DNA of 64,000 bases from Oceanimonas marisflavi (GTDB taxonomy: Bacteria > Pseudomonadota > Gammaproteobacteria > Enterobacterales > Aeromonadaceae): positions 24,857 to 88,856 of the forward strand of contig NZ_QAGM01000014.1 of assembly GCF_003049725.1 (NCBI RefSeq), given 5' to 3'. Both the position numbers and the translations under genes were made by a program. This document shows, one piece after another, positions 35,118 to 44,884 of this stretch. Below the pieces are notes generated by a model. That model was not told where the DNA came from and did no database searches. It was given only the letters and a program-made list of their open reading frames with translations. How positions within the stretch are numbered: position 1 is the first letter of the stretch; every line of letters starts with the position of its first letter.

Positions 35118-38021
35118 ATGAGTAATGGTATGACAATTCGGTCCAAACTTGCTCGCTGGTTTCAGCGTTCATCAGCTGCCACTGAACAAGTAATGCCGGA
35201 CAGTTTTGATGAACAAGCCTATTTGCAAGCCAACCCCGATGTAGCAGCCGCAGGAATGAATGCATGGTTTCATTACAACCATTATGGCCGCGCAGAGCAA
35301 CGACAGTTACGCCGCAACCGGGCGTTAATCTATGAGCATCACCTCTGGCGTGGCCTTGAGCAACGCATGCATCCCTTGCTGCAGGCTCTGCTGAAGGACG
35401 GAAATGCCAGCGAGGAAGAACGCAGATCGGCGCTGTGGGTACTGGCTCGATGGGCTGCCTGGAAAAATACCTGGCCGGAAGTCGTCTCCTATTTACAAAC
35501 GTATATTGACACGACTCCCGGCCATCACATCACGACTGGTATATGGTTGCTGTATAGCACCGGACTACAACGTACTGGCCAGTATGATCAGGCTTTGCAA
35601 GTGCTTCTGCATGCTCAGCACCTGTTGCCGGAAGAAACTGATTTATTACTGGCACAAGCCAATATAGAAGCGCACTCAACTACGGCCCAGTTAACACTGC
35701 TCAATCAGGTGTTCAGTCACCATCACCTTTCTCCAATAAGTACTATACCGTCATCAGCTTCCCGTCTTGACGCTTTAAAGGCTGCAACGTCTGTCAAAAA
35801 AGAATCCGCTCTCTCAGCAAAACCAGTTCTGATCAGTGTAATTATACCTGTCTATAACGCGGCCAGTTACATTGTTACCGCATTGCGCTCTCTGGCAGAG
35901 CAAACCTGGCCCAGACTTGAGCTGATCCTGGTGGATGATGCAAGTTACGATGATACACTCGCTGTAGTTCAAAGATGGCTGAAAAAGAACCCTCTTCCTT
36001 TTGGGAAAACCCTTAAGATACTCAAACAAGATAAAAATAATGGAGCATATGCTGCCCGTAATGCCGGACTAATGGTGGCCAGTGGTGATTTCATTACCAT
36101 TCATGACAGTGATGACTGGTCTCACCCACAGAAAATTGAGTATCAGGCCCTGGCACTATTGAAAAAACCAGATTGCGTTGCCTCTTTTTCATACTGGGTC
36201 CGGGCATCTTCAGACTTACAGTTTGGCCAGTGGCGGGCTGATGAGCATTGGACCGAGAGAAATGAATCTTCTCTGTTATTCCGTCGCCAGGTTTTTAAAA
36301 AGCTTGGATACTGGGATAACGTGCGCGTGGCAGCCGACTCAGAATACTTTTTGCGAATTCAGGCAGCATATGGAGCAGACAGCATAACTGCTGTATTACC
36401 AAAGGTGCCTTTATCTATTGGCCGAGTAATGCCAACTTCTCTTACCCAGCTTAGTGAAACGCATCTGGTTACACAGCTTAATGGTGTACGAAAGCATTAT
36501 ATCGATGCGACACGGCGCTGGCATGCCAGCGCTCATTCACCAAAACACCTGCATTTGTCAAAAAATCCGAAACTACGACCATTTTTAGCGCCTGCCGCAT
36601 TATGTAGCAACAAAAAGCAAGCTCAGTTCACTCATCCAATCGATATCATTCAACAAAGCGCATGGTTTGATGCTCTCTGGTATACTCATAGTCATGCTGA
36701 TTTACTGAACAGTACCACCGACCCAGCCTCCCATTACTACCAATATGGAGCGAAAGAAGGAAGAAGCCCCGGGCCGGCCTTCAGCCCATCCGGTTATGCC
36801 ACTTTTTATTCAACACCAAAACATACTATTACTTATCAAGAGTCATTGCTCCATTTCCTGTCAGCTGGTCAAGATCAGGGAAACATGCCCTGCCCGACAC
36901 TATCGGGCGTGCAACCAGAGCATCCTGAACAGCCATGGATAGTGGTATGTGGTCACCAGGCAGACCAGAAAATATTTGGTGCTGAACGTTGTTTGCTGGA
37001 TGTAGTAGCTGCCTTGTCGGCACTTAATCTGAATACAGTTGTCACCTTACCCACCGCTGTAAACAAAGATTACCTGTCCGATATACGACAACACTGCCAG
37101 CACTTGGTAATTCTTCCTTACACTTGGTGGCATTCTGACAAACCAAGTTGCCAACGAACCATTGATCTATTTTCTGGTATATTCAGGAAGTATTCAATTT
37201 CATATCTTTTGGCCAACACAGTAGTGCTTGATGAACCGATACAAGCAGCGAAAAAATGCAATGTGACTGTTGCCTGGTATATTCACGAACTTGTTGACTC
37301 CGATGCCGACTTATGCAAAAGCCTGGGGGCAACCGCACCACACATTCAGAAGCGTGTATCCACAATGGCGGACCTGGTGCTCGCAAACTCTCAAGCCGTC
37401 GCAAAATTATGGCCAAGCAAGCCTTCTTTAATAGTACCCAATGTACTGAATACAACTGATTATGATATACCCTTTCCCGACTCCACTTCTCTACGGGTAG
37501 CATTGATTAGCAGCAACCTTCCGAAAAAAGGTCTGCAAGATTTTGTACAACTGGCCCAGCAAGTTGCCAACAATCAACAAGCCATAGACTTTTTGTTAAT
37601 TGGTCCCGAGAATAACGAAATCAAAACATTAAAAACCAAGCAGGCTTCTGGTTCTCTACCAGAGAATTTAATTTTCATTGACTATATTCCAACAATAAGT
37701 GCAATAGCAAAAGCTGATGTGGTATTAAATTTATCGCATGTACAGGAGTCATTCGGACGCACCCTGTTAGAGGCGATGGCCGCTGCTCGCCCAGTTATCT
37801 GTTATGACTGGGGGGCGTTACCCGAACTGATAACTCATGGTGAAACTGGGTTTCTCGCCCCAAAAGGTGATATAAAAAAAGTCGCTGAATACGTGACTCT
37901 TCTAGCCAACAATAAAATAATTCGCCTTAATATGGGGCTCTCTGGCAAGATGCGTGCACGAGAATTATACAGACCTGCTGTTATGCAGGAGGCCCTGGCA
38001 CGCTGTTTTAAACTCAAGTGA
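35118..38021 (+). CDS. Large glycosyltransferase with GT2 and GT4 domains
   Basis: 967 residues. Around 32-70 there is a YPDV-type module (FDEQAYLQANPDVAAAGMNA). At about 235-420 a GT2 domain has VLISVIIPVYNAASY, LILVDDASYDDT, NGAYAARNAGL and HDSDDWSHPQK. At about 515-580 comes a second module (DALWYTHSHADLLNS, HYYQYGAKEGRSPG). At about 600-960 a GT4 domain ends with RVALISSNLPKKGLQDFV and ESFGRTLLEAMAAARPVIC, the EX7E pattern. So it could add two different sugars. The start is uncertain (no good ribosome site; an ATG at 35130 is as likely). Donor and acceptor are unknown. Its A+T content is intermediate between the AT-rich block and the flanks. Confidence 0.82.
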   Translation: MSNGMTIRSKLARWFQRSSAATEQVMPDSFDEQAYLQANPDVAAAGMNAWFHYNHYGRAEQRQLRRNRALIYEHHLWRGLEQRMHPLLQALLKDGNASEEERRSALWVLARWAAWKNTWPEVVSYLQTYIDTTPGHHITTGIWLLYSTGLQRTGQYDQALQVLLHAQHLLPEETDLLLAQANIEAHSTTAQLTLLNQVFSHHHLSPISTIPSSASRLDALKAATSVKKESALSAKPVLISVIIPVYNAASYIVTALRSLAEQTWPRLELILVDDASYDDTLAVVQRWLKKNPLPFGKTLKILKQDKNNGAYAARNAGLMVASGDFITIHDSDDWSHPQKIEYQALALLKKPDCVASFSYWVRASSDLQFGQWRADEHWTERNESSLLFRRQVFKKLGYWDNVRVAADSEYFLRIQAAYGADSITAVLPKVPLSIGRVMPTSLTQLSETHLVTQLNGVRKHYIDATRRWHASAHSPKHLHLSKNPKLRPFLAPAALCSNKKQAQFTHPIDIIQQSAWFDALWYTHSHADLLNSTTDPASHYYQYGAKEGRSPGPAFSPSGYATFYSTPKHTITYQESLLHFLSAGQDQGNMPCPTLSGVQPEHPEQPWIVVCGHQADQKIFGAERCLLDVVAALSALNLNTVVTLPTAVNKDYLSDIRQHCQHLVILPYTWWHSDKPSCQRTIDLFSGIFRKYSISYLLANTVVLDEPIQAAKKCNVTVAWYIHELVDSDADLCKSLGATAPHIQKRVSTMADLVLANSQAVAKLWPSKPSLIVPNVLNTTDYDIPFPDSTSLRVALISSNLPKKGLQDFVQLAQQVANNQQAIDFLLIGPENNEIKTLKTKQASGSLPENLIFIDYIPTISAIAKADVVLNLSHVQESFGRTLLEAMAAARPVICYDWGALPELITHGETGFLAPKGDIKKVAEYVTLLANNKIIRLNMGLSGKMRARELYRPAVMQEALARCFKLK

Positions 38022-38154
38022 ATATCATTTCTTAATATAGAGTGATATATGCGATATCAGTCATTCCCTCAGGGTGAGAGCATACTTTGTTCAATGTGTG
38101 TTCTTATGGCGTGCGTACGTAAACTTTCGAGCTTTTCCCAGAACGAAATCGTGA

Positions 38155-38358
38155 GAATTTCACATAGAAACGCAAACCCTGAACCACAAAACGACCGATT
38201 TTGAAGTATATTCTCGCCCTGGGCTTGAAGCAGTTCTGGAACTGAGTCTCGAGAACAACGGTGCCCGCATTCCTCTGACACGCATTTCTGTTACTTCAGA
38301 ACAAACTGCTTCGCTAAGCACGAAACTAGCCCAAGGTTTTAAGAGGTTACGGAGTTAG
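38155..38358 (+). pseudogene. Orphan open frame, possible remnant of a deleted gene
   Basis: In the 338-base gap between two glycosyltransferase genes, a frame without ATG is open for 67 codons and ends with TAG one base before the next ATG. It reads protein-like (for example DFEVYSRPGLEAVLELSLE and SVTSEQTASLSTKLAQGF). The close stop/start junction is what a co-translated gene pair would show. The simplest view is the 3' remnant of a gene whose front was lost. The rest of the gap (38022-38154) shows nothing I recognise. Confidence 0.35.
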
Positions 38359-38359
38359 T

Positions 38360-40441
38360 ATGTTGCCAGTTTCTGAACATAACTCAGCTCTATTAATAAA
38401 GAGGGTTAAGCTCGCCACTATATACGGCTGGGCACTAATACGTGGCCAACTGGAATATAGCGGCCCTGAGCTAGAAGTAACACTATTCGCTGAACACGAA
38501 AGCGGAAAGTTGCTTAGTTATAACCTTCCCGTAACCCTGAAGGGAAAACTTTGTGAAGTGGTTAAGCTGCCTGATGCCAAGCAGATATGGCTGGAAGTAA
38601 AAAGCATTGGTCCTGCCGGTGGGCTTGATACCGTCACTATTACTCGTACAAACTGGGCCACCGCTCGTTATTTGATGTGGCGCCGGCTGTATAACACCTA
38701 TACCACCGCCCCCCCGGCACAGCGGCGTGTACTGGGTTTGCATCCGCTCGCCATGCTGCGCGATCCTTATTCGGCGTATACGCTGATTGGCAAAAGCCGT
38801 TATTACACAGCCTCACCTGCCTACGCTCGGTGGATTGAACAGAGCGAGAATTTTACCCCGGCCGTTTCCCGCCGCCTGAAACGCTCGGTAAAAAAACAGG
38901 CGTTTACCGGTGTCATGTTTGAGGTAGTCATAGACGCTCGCCAGGCCGCCTCGCCTGCCATCGTGCAACAAACCCTGAATTCGCTGCAGCAGCAACTGGA
39001 AATCGCACCGGCAGCGTGCAAGGTGTTGCTGACTGCGCAGCAAAAGCATGACTGGGCATTGCTGTTCAAACATGCCGAACCCATCGTGGTTGAGGCACTG
39101 GCGGAAACACACTGGCCCGATAACCACTGGATATTGCTGCTGCAGGCTGGCACCCGCATGGCACCCTGGGCGCTGACTTGGCTGGCTACCGAAGCACACA
39201 AGCCGAATATTGCCTTTATCTATTCGGATCACGACTACTGGCTGCATAACGCACGCGAAAACCCGCAGTTCAAACCCGACTGGTCGCCAGAACTGGCCCG
39301 CAGCGCCGGCTTTGTGGGAGCGGCCTTTGCCCTGCGCGGCCATGTGCTGACCCGGGCCCTGGCCACCTGTGGCTTTAACTCGGCCTATGAGCTGGTGCTG
39401 GAAGCGACTGTACACCTGAAGGACAGCGCGGTCTGTCATATTCCTGCCGTGCTGTTTCACTATGGTGCGGCCGAGAGCTCAACGACGGAGCGTTCTGCCC
39501 TGGAACAGTATTTTCAGCGCCATCAGGTAGCCGCCACCGTGTGTGAGCAGGGGAATTATTTAAGAGTGCGTTATGCGTTGCCGCAGGCCTTGCCCAAAGT
39601 CTCCATTGTGGTGCCCACCCGCGATGCGTTGCACTATCTGCAAACCTGTGTAGACAGCCTGCTGCAAAAAACCACCTGGCTCAACTATGAGCTGCTGGTG
39701 GTAGACAACCAAAGCAGTACGCCTGCAACCTTGGCGTATTTTGAGCAGATATCCCGCCACCACAATGTAAAAGTGCTGCGCTACAACAAGCCGTTTAACT
39801 TTTCAGCCATTAACAATTTCGCGGTGGCGCACGCCAGTGGCGATGTGATTTGTTTGCTGAACAACGATACCGAAGTGATAAGCCCCGACTGGCTGGAAGA
39901 AATGGTATCGCGCCTGCTGCAACCAGACGTGGGTGTAGTAGGCGCCCGCCTGTATTTCAGCGATGGCAGAATTCAGCACGCCGGCGACGTGTTGGGCCCC
40001 GGCGGTTGCGCCACCCATTTGCACGGCATACTGGAAGAAAACGATCCCGGTTATATGCACCGGGCTGTGCTGGCTCAGGACTTGTCGGCGGTTACCGCTG
40101 CTTGTCTTGTAACGCATAAACGGCTGTATCAGCAACTGGGTGGCCTGGATGAAAGTAACCTGACCGTGGCTTTTAACGATGTGGATTACTGCCTGCGGGT
40201 AAGAGAAAGCGGCCTGCGCGTGATTTACACGCCTTATGCCGAGCTTTATCACCACGAGTCGATATCTCGCGGCAAGGATGACTCGCCGGGAAAAAAGGCC
40301 CGGGCAAAAGGTGAAACACAATTTATGCGCAGCCGCTGGGGGCATATTATTGAGCGGGATCCGTTTTATAACCCCAACCTCAACTATTCCCAGCCCGATT
40401 TCAAACTGGGTAAAATCCCCCGGGTGGAGTGGCCGTGGTAA
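38360..40441 (+). CDS. Two-part GT2 glycosyltransferase (O-antigen/rhamnosyl type)
   Basis: 693 residues. Residues 1-120 are a beta-rich N-terminal domain. Residues about 185-370 look like a GT2 domain of the kind with SDHDYWLHNARENPQFKPDW (usual SDEDK...FKPDWSP pattern), missing a clear nucleotide-binding start, so perhaps inactive. Residues about 413-640 are a complete GT2 domain: PKVSIVVPTRDALHYLQTCV, LLVVDNQSSTPATLAYFEQ, ICLLNNDTEVISPDWLEEM, then GGLDESNLTVAFNDVDYCLR and YHHESISRGKDDSPGK. Similar proteins transfer rhamnose or related sugars, which fits rfbBDAC downstream. It overlaps the next gene by 13 bases. Confidence 0.85.
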   Translation: MLPVSEHNSALLIKRVKLATIYGWALIRGQLEYSGPELEVTLFAEHESGKLLSYNLPVTLKGKLCEVVKLPDAKQIWLEVKSIGPAGGLDTVTITRTNWATARYLMWRRLYNTYTTAPPAQRRVLGLHPLAMLRDPYSAYTLIGKSRYYTASPAYARWIEQSENFTPAVSRRLKRSVKKQAFTGVMFEVVIDARQAASPAIVQQTLNSLQQQLEIAPAACKVLLTAQQKHDWALLFKHAEPIVVEALAETHWPDNHWILLLQAGTRMAPWALTWLATEAHKPNIAFIYSDHDYWLHNARENPQFKPDWSPELARSAGFVGAAFALRGHVLTRALATCGFNSAYELVLEATVHLKDSAVCHIPAVLFHYGAAESSTTERSALEQYFQRHQVAATVCEQGNYLRVRYALPQALPKVSIVVPTRDALHYLQTCVDSLLQKTTWLNYELLVVDNQSSTPATLAYFEQISRHHNVKVLRYNKPFNFSAINNFAVAHASGDVICLLNNDTEVISPDWLEEMVSRLLQPDVGVVGARLYFSDGRIQHAGDVLGPGGCATHLHGILEENDPGYMHRAVLAQDLSAVTAACLVTHKRLYQQLGGLDESNLTVAFNDVDYCLRVRESGLRVIYTPYAELYHHESISRGKDDSPGKKARAKGETQFMRSRWGHIIERDPFYNPNLNYSQPDFKLGKIPRVEWPW

Positions 40442-41370
40442 CGCCGGCCACTACCCTGGTGGTGCAGCAGGGCGCCAACCCATCCACCGTTTTTTTTATA
40501 CGGCCCTGGTTGGCGGCCGCGGGCTTCCCCATATCAGAGACCGATTTAAGCGCACCATGCCCACCACTGACTACGCCACTGGCAGGAGTTGTGTTTGTGC
40601 GTTATCTCACCCCGGCCTGGCGCAAATGGGTGGAAAACAACCGCGCACAGCTGGGCCGGCTGGTGTTTTTTATGGACGACGACTTGTTCGACTACCGTGC
40701 TCACACCGATCTGCCGCTGCGCTATCGCTACAAGCTGTGGCTGCTGGCCCGGCGGCATCAAGGCTGGCTGCAACGCATGGGGGCCGAGCTGTGGGTATCC
40801 ACGCCATTTCTGGCGAATAAGTATGCCGGGTGGTCACCACTGGTACTGCAGCCGCAGTCACCCTATGTGCACTCAACGCCACAAAAAACGCTGTTTTATC
40901 ATGGTTCGGCATCGCACGGTGCAGAATTTGATTGGCTGTATCCGGTGTTTGAGCAGGTACTGGCGCAGGATGCCAGCCTGAGTGTAGAGCTGATTGGCAA
41001 CCATGCGGTACGCAGGCAGTTTGCCCCCCTGCCCCGAGTGCATGTGCTGCACCCCATGAGCTGGCCGGCCTACCAGACCTTGCTGTCCCGCCCGGGGCGC
41101 ACCATTGGTCTGGCACCACTGCTGAATAACCGGTTTAATGCCGCCCGGGCACCCACCAAGTTTTTTGATATTACCCAGGCCGGCGCCGTGGGCCTTTATG
41201 CGGATCATCCGGCTTATCGTTCTGTTATACAGCACCAATACAATGGCTTGCTGCTGCCGATAGAGCAGCAGGCATGGGTGAATGCCATCCTGGAGCTGAG
41301 TGAAAACGAAGAGCAAAGGAAAGCCATGTGGCAACATGCCAAGGCATGCTGCGCAGGCCCTGCCAGCTAA
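40429..41370 (+). CDS. Glycosyltransferase (GT4-like, GT-B fold)
   Basis: 313 residues. It lacks a standard N-terminal motif, but has LVFFMDDDLFDYRAHTDLPL, ELWVSTPFLANKY, YHGSASHGAEFDWLYPVFEQ and, near the C-terminus, RTIGLAPLLNNRFNAARAPT and KFFDITQAGAVGLYAD, then YRSVIQHQYNGLLLP. These resemble the nucleotide-sugar half of GT4 enzymes. The GTG at 40429 is inside the end of the previous gene, in keeping with translational coupling. Donor sugar unknown. Confidence 0.7.
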   Translation: MAVVTPATTLVVQQGANPSTVFFIRPWLAAAGFPISETDLSAPCPPLTTPLAGVVFVRYLTPAWRKWVENNRAQLGRLVFFMDDDLFDYRAHTDLPLRYRYKLWLLARRHQGWLQRMGAELWVSTPFLANKYAGWSPLVLQPQSPYVHSTPQKTLFYHGSASHGAEFDWLYPVFEQVLAQDASLSVELIGNHAVRRQFAPLPRVHVLHPMSWPAYQTLLSRPGRTIGLAPLLNNRFNAARAPTKFFDITQAGAVGLYADHPAYRSVIQHQYNGLLLPIEQQAWVNAILELSENEEQRKAMWQHAKACCAGPAS

Positions 41371-41424
41371 AACGACAGCTACACGTGCATATAAATTAAC
41401 TTTTTCATGGTCACCGAGACTGTC

Positions 41425-42516
41425 ATGCGCAAAATTCTGGTAACCGGCGGAGCCGGCTTTATCGGCTCGGCGGTGATTCGCCATATCATCAAGCACACAC
41501 CCGATGCGGTGGTGAACCTGGACAAGCTTACCTATGCCGGCAACCTGGCGTCGCTGGCTGAAGTAGACAACTCTTCCCGCTATCACTTTGTACGGCTGGA
41601 TATTTGTGACAGGGCAGGCCTGGATGCCGTGTTTGCCGAGCACCAGCCCGATGCGGTAATACACCTGGCGGCAGAAAGCCATGTGGACAGATCCATCTCC
41701 GGGCCGGCGGAATTTATTAACACCAATATAGTGGGCACTTACACCCTGATGGAAGCCGCCCGCCACTACTGGAACGGGCTGAATGCCAGTCGCCAGAAGG
41801 CATTTCGCTTTCACCATATATCCACCGACGAGGTTTACGGTGATCTGCCCCATCCGAGCGATAACGCAGCACCTGCGCCGCTGCCGCTGTTTACCGAGGC
41901 CACACCCTATGCCCCCAGCAGCCCCTATTCTGCCAGCAAGGCGAGTTCGGATCACCTGGTGCGGGCCTGGCAGCGTACCTATGGCCTGCCGGTGCTGATC
42001 ACCAACTGTTCCAATAACTATGGTCCCTGCCAGTTTCCGGAAAAGCTGATCCCGCTGGTGATATTGAACGCGCTGGAAGGCAAGCCCCTGCCCGTTTATG
42101 GTAAGGGTGATCAGATCCGCGACTGGCTGTATGTGGACGATCACGCCCAGGCGCTGTATACCGTGATCACTCAGGGCACACCAGGCAACACCTGGAACAT
42201 TGGCGGCCATAATGAAAAAACCAACCTGGAAGTGGTGCATACCATCTGTGAACTGCTGGAAGAGCTGGCCCCCTCACACCTCACTCCTTACGCCTCACTC
42301 ATAGAGCATGTGAAAGATCGCCCCGGCCATGACCGCCGCTATGCCATCAACGCCGGCAAAATTGAGCGGGAGCTGGGCTGGAAGCCACAGGAAACCTTTG
42401 AATCGGGCATTCGCAAAACCGTGCTGTGGTATCTGCATAACCGGGAATGGGTAAGCAACGTAAAAAGCGGTGCTTACCCGCGCTGGGTAACGCAGCACTA
42501 CGGAGCCGGCCAGTAA
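41425..42516 (+). CDS. rfbB: dTDP-glucose 4,6-dehydratase
   Basis: 363 residues; second step of dTDP-rhamnose synthesis. [85 protein letters not shown] (YxxxK), [20 protein letters not shown] and [16 protein letters not shown] are all RmlB hallmarks. The ATG at 41425 is preferred because RmlB proteins begin MRKILVTGG; an in-frame ATG 18 bases earlier is possible. rfbD starts one base inside its stop. Confidence 0.97.
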   Translation: MRKILVTGGAGFIGSAVIRHIIKHTPDAVVNLDKLTYAGNLASLAEVDNSSRYHFVRLDICDRAGLDAVFAEHQPDAVIHLAAESHVDRSISGPAEFINTNIVGTYTLMEAARHYWNGLNASRQKAFRFHHISTDEVYGDLPHPSDNAAPAPLPLFTEATPYAPSSPYSASKASSDHLVRAWQRTYGLPVLITNCSNNYGPCQFPEKLIPLVILNALEGKPLPVYGKGDQIRDWLYVDDHAQALYTVITQGTPGNTWNIGGHNEKTNLEVVHTICELLEELAPSHLTPYASLIEHVKDRPGHDRRYAINAGKIERELGWKPQETFESGIRKTVLWYLHNREWVSNVKSGAYPRWVTQHYGAGQ

Positions 42517-43421
42517 TGCACATTCTTTTATTGGGCAAAAACGGTCAGGTAGGATGGGAGCTGCAGCACGCTCTGGCACCACTGGGGCGGCTGACCGCCT
42601 TGGACCGTGCCAGCACCGATTTTTGTGGGGATTTAAGCAAGCTGGATGGACTGGCGCGTACGGTCAGAGCACTGAAACCGACGGTCATTGTGAACGCCGC
42701 CGCTTACACGGCGGTAGACCAGGCGGAACGCGAGTCCGAACAGGCACAGTTGATTAATGCCAAGGCGGTAGCGGTGCTGGCCCGGGAAGCCGAGGCCATT
42801 GGCGCCTGGCTGGTGCATTATTCCACCGATTATGTGTTCAGCGGCGAAGGCACCATCGCCTGGCGGGAAACCGATGCCACAGCTCCGCTCAATGGTTACG
42901 GCGCCAGCAAGCTGGCCGGCGAACAGGCCATTATGCAGCACTGCTCACGCCATCTCGTGTTTCGTACCAGCTGGGTGTATGCCACCCGCGGTAGCAACTT
43001 TGCCAAAACCATGCTGCGCCTGGGTCTGGAGCGGGAAGCGCTGAGCGTGGTGGCTGACCAGATCGGCGCGCCCACCAATGCTGCCCTGATTGCAGACGTG
43101 ACCGCCCATGCGCTGCGCCGGGCCATGACACAACCGGCACTGACGGGGCTTTATCATCTGGCGGCGGCGGGCGAAACCAGCTGGCACGGCTATGCGGCCT
43201 TTGTGTTTGAACAGGCACGCCATGCAGGCCTGCCGCTGGTGCTGCAAACGTTGCACCCCATTGCCACTCAGGCATGGCCCACGCCCGCCACCCGGCCCCT
43301 GAACTCCCGGCTGAATTGCCGCAAGCTGGAAACCGCCTTTGGTATTACGCTGCCTCACTGGCAACAGGGACTGACACACACGCTGAACGAAATTCTGGAG
43401 CCACTCATTGAACAGGCGTAA
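42516..43421 (+). CDS. rfbD: dTDP-4-dehydrorhamnose reductase
   Basis: 301 residues; last step to dTDP-L-rhamnose. It begins [20 protein letters not shown] (NADPH fold), then [34 protein letters not shown] and [17 protein letters not shown] (YxxxK), [20 protein letters not shown] and [20 protein letters not shown]. Overlaps rfbB by one base (TAATG) and rfbA by 14. Confidence 0.97.
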   Translation: MHILLLGKNGQVGWELQHALAPLGRLTALDRASTDFCGDLSKLDGLARTVRALKPTVIVNAAAYTAVDQAERESEQAQLINAKAVAVLAREAEAIGAWLVHYSTDYVFSGEGTIAWRETDATAPLNGYGASKLAGEQAIMQHCSRHLVFRTSWVYATRGSNFAKTMLRLGLEREALSVVADQIGAPTNAALIADVTAHALRRAMTQPALTGLYHLAAAGETSWHGYAAFVFEQARHAGLPLVLQTLHPIATQAWPTPATRPLNSRLNCRKLETAFGITLPHWQQGLTHTLNEILEPLIEQA

Positions 43422-44295
43422 AGGCATTATTCTGGCCGGGGGCTCGGGTTCCCGGCTTTATCCGGTGACCATGGCGGTCAGCAAGCAACTGCTGCCGGTG
43501 TATGACAAACCGATGATCTACTACCCGCTGTGCACCCTGATGCTGGTGGGCATTAAAGACATTCTGATTATCAGCACCCCGCAGGACACTCCCCGCTTTG
43601 AGCAGTTACTGGGCGATGGCAGCCAGTGGGGGCTTAACCTGCAGTATGCGGTACAGCCCAGCCCGGACGGGCTGGCCCAGGCCTTTATTATTGGCGCCGG
43701 CTTCATTGGCGAGGACCCTTGTGCCCTGGTGCTTGGCGACAATCTCTTTTTTGGCCATAACCTGCAGCAGGTGCTGGTGCAAACCAACGATCAGACCCAG
43801 GGCGCCACTGTGTTTGCCTATCATGTGCACGACCCCGAGCGCTATGGTGTGGTGGAGTTTAACGAGCAGGGCCAGGCCCTCAGCCTGGAAGAAAAGCCCG
43901 CCAAGCCCAAGAGCAATTATGCGGTCACTGGCCTGTATTTTTACGATAACCAGGTGATTGATATTGCGCGTAATTTGCAGCCCTCGGCGCGCGGTGAGCT
44001 GGAGATTACCGATGTAAACCGGCATTACCTGGCGCGGGGCGAATTGTCGGTGTCGGTAATGGGCCGGGGCTATGCCTGGCTGGACACCGGCACCCACGAC
44101 AGCCTGATGGAAGCCGGCAGCTTTATTCAGACCATCGAGCACCGCCAGGGCCTGAAGGTGGCCTGCCCCGAGGAAATTGCGTACCGCAAGGGCTTTATTG
44201 ATGCCGGGCAGGTTGCCCGACTGGCCGGGCCGCTGGCCAAAACCGCCTATGGCCAGTATTTGCTGCGCCTGATCCAACCCGGATTCAACCCCTGA
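43408..44295 (+). CDS. rfbA: Glucose-1-phosphate thymidylyltransferase
   Basis: 295 residues; makes dTDP-glucose, the first step of the rhamnose path and the point of feedback control. [93 protein letters not shown] and [19 protein letters not shown]. The start is TTG at 43408, with GGAG seven bases upstream; there is no ATG before the conserved KGIILAGG. rfbC starts one base inside its stop. Confidence 0.97.
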   Translation: MNRRKGIILAGGSGSRLYPVTMAVSKQLLPVYDKPMIYYPLCTLMLVGIKDILIISTPQDTPRFEQLLGDGSQWGLNLQYAVQPSPDGLAQAFIIGAGFIGEDPCALVLGDNLFFGHNLQQVLVQTNDQTQGATVFAYHVHDPERYGVVEFNEQGQALSLEEKPAKPKSNYAVTGLYFYDNQVIDIARNLQPSARGELEITDVNRHYLARGELSVSVMGRGYAWLDTGTHDSLMEAGSFIQTIEHRQGLKVACPEEIAYRKGFIDAGQVARLAGPLAKTAYGQYLLRLIQPGFNP

Positions 44296-44867
44296 TGAAG
44301 ATGATTAACACCACCATTCCCGATCTTTACATTATTGAGCCCACCGTATTTGGCGATGAACGGGGCTTTTTCTTTGAAAGCTTTAACCAGCGCCGGTTTG
44401 AACAGGCCATTGGCCGCCCTGTAAATTTTGTGCAGGATAATCACTCCCGCTCAGCCCGGGGTGTGCTGCGTGGTCTGCATTATCAGGTGGCGCAGCAACA
44501 GGGCAAACTGGTGCGCTGCACCCTGGGTGAGGTATTTGACGTGGCGGTAGATCTGCGCCCCGGCTCGAACACCTTCGGACAATGGGAAGGCATAGTGCTC
44601 TCGGCGGAAAACAAACGGCAGGTATGGATTCCGGAAGGCTTTGCCCACGGCTTTGTAGTGCTGTCTGAAGTGGCCGAGTTTTTGTACAAAACCACCGACT
44701 ATTACGCCCCCGAGCATGAGCGAGCCATTCGCTGGAACGATCCCACCCTGGCCATAGACTGGCCGCTGCCCTGCCCGCCCGTGCTTTCGGAAAAAGACAA
44801 ACAGGCACCACTGCTTGCCGATGCCGAGTTCCCCCCAAAAAAGGGGTCGGAGTCATTTTTAAAATGA
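44295..44867 (+). CDS. rfbC: dTDP-4-dehydrorhamnose 3,5-epimerase with a REP-encoded tail
   Basis: 190 residues; RmlC cupin. It has IIEPTVFGDERGFFFESFNQ, FVQDNHSRSARGVLRGLHYQ (with the catalytic histidine), VAVDLRPGSNTFGQWEGIVL, WIPEGFAHGFVVLSE and AIRWNDPTLAIDWPL. RmlC proteins normally stop soon after LLADAE. Here the last ten residues (KKGSESFLK with the preceding proline region) and the stop codon are read from a REP palindrome. The stop overlaps the kpsC start as ATGA. Confidence 0.96.
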   Translation: MKMINTTIPDLYIIEPTVFGDERGFFFESFNQRRFEQAIGRPVNFVQDNHSRSARGVLRGLHYQVAQQQGKLVRCTLGEVFDVAVDLRPGSNTFGQWEGIVLSAENKRQVWIPEGFAHGFVVLSEVAEFLYKTTDYYAPEHERAIRWNDPTLAIDWPLPCPPVLSEKDKQAPLLADAEFPPKKGSESFLK

Positions 44868-44884
44868 CTCCGACCCCTTTTTTG
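44836..44884. repeat. REP palindrome forming the rfbC/kpsC junction
   Basis: GGGGTCGGAGTCATTTT pairs with AAAATGACTCCGACCCC. The left arm encodes the end of rfbC (KGSESFLK), the centre gives its TGA at 44865-44867 and the kpsC ATG at 44864-44866, and the right arm encodes the first residues of kpsC (MTPTPF). The hairpin therefore lies wholly within translated sequence and covers the translation start of kpsC. Confidence 0.95.

Noticed and set aside
42762..42774. A second ops-like GGCGGTAGCGG inside rfbD
   Set aside because: It lies within a conserved coding region, differs in the last bases of the core and has no JUMPstart context.
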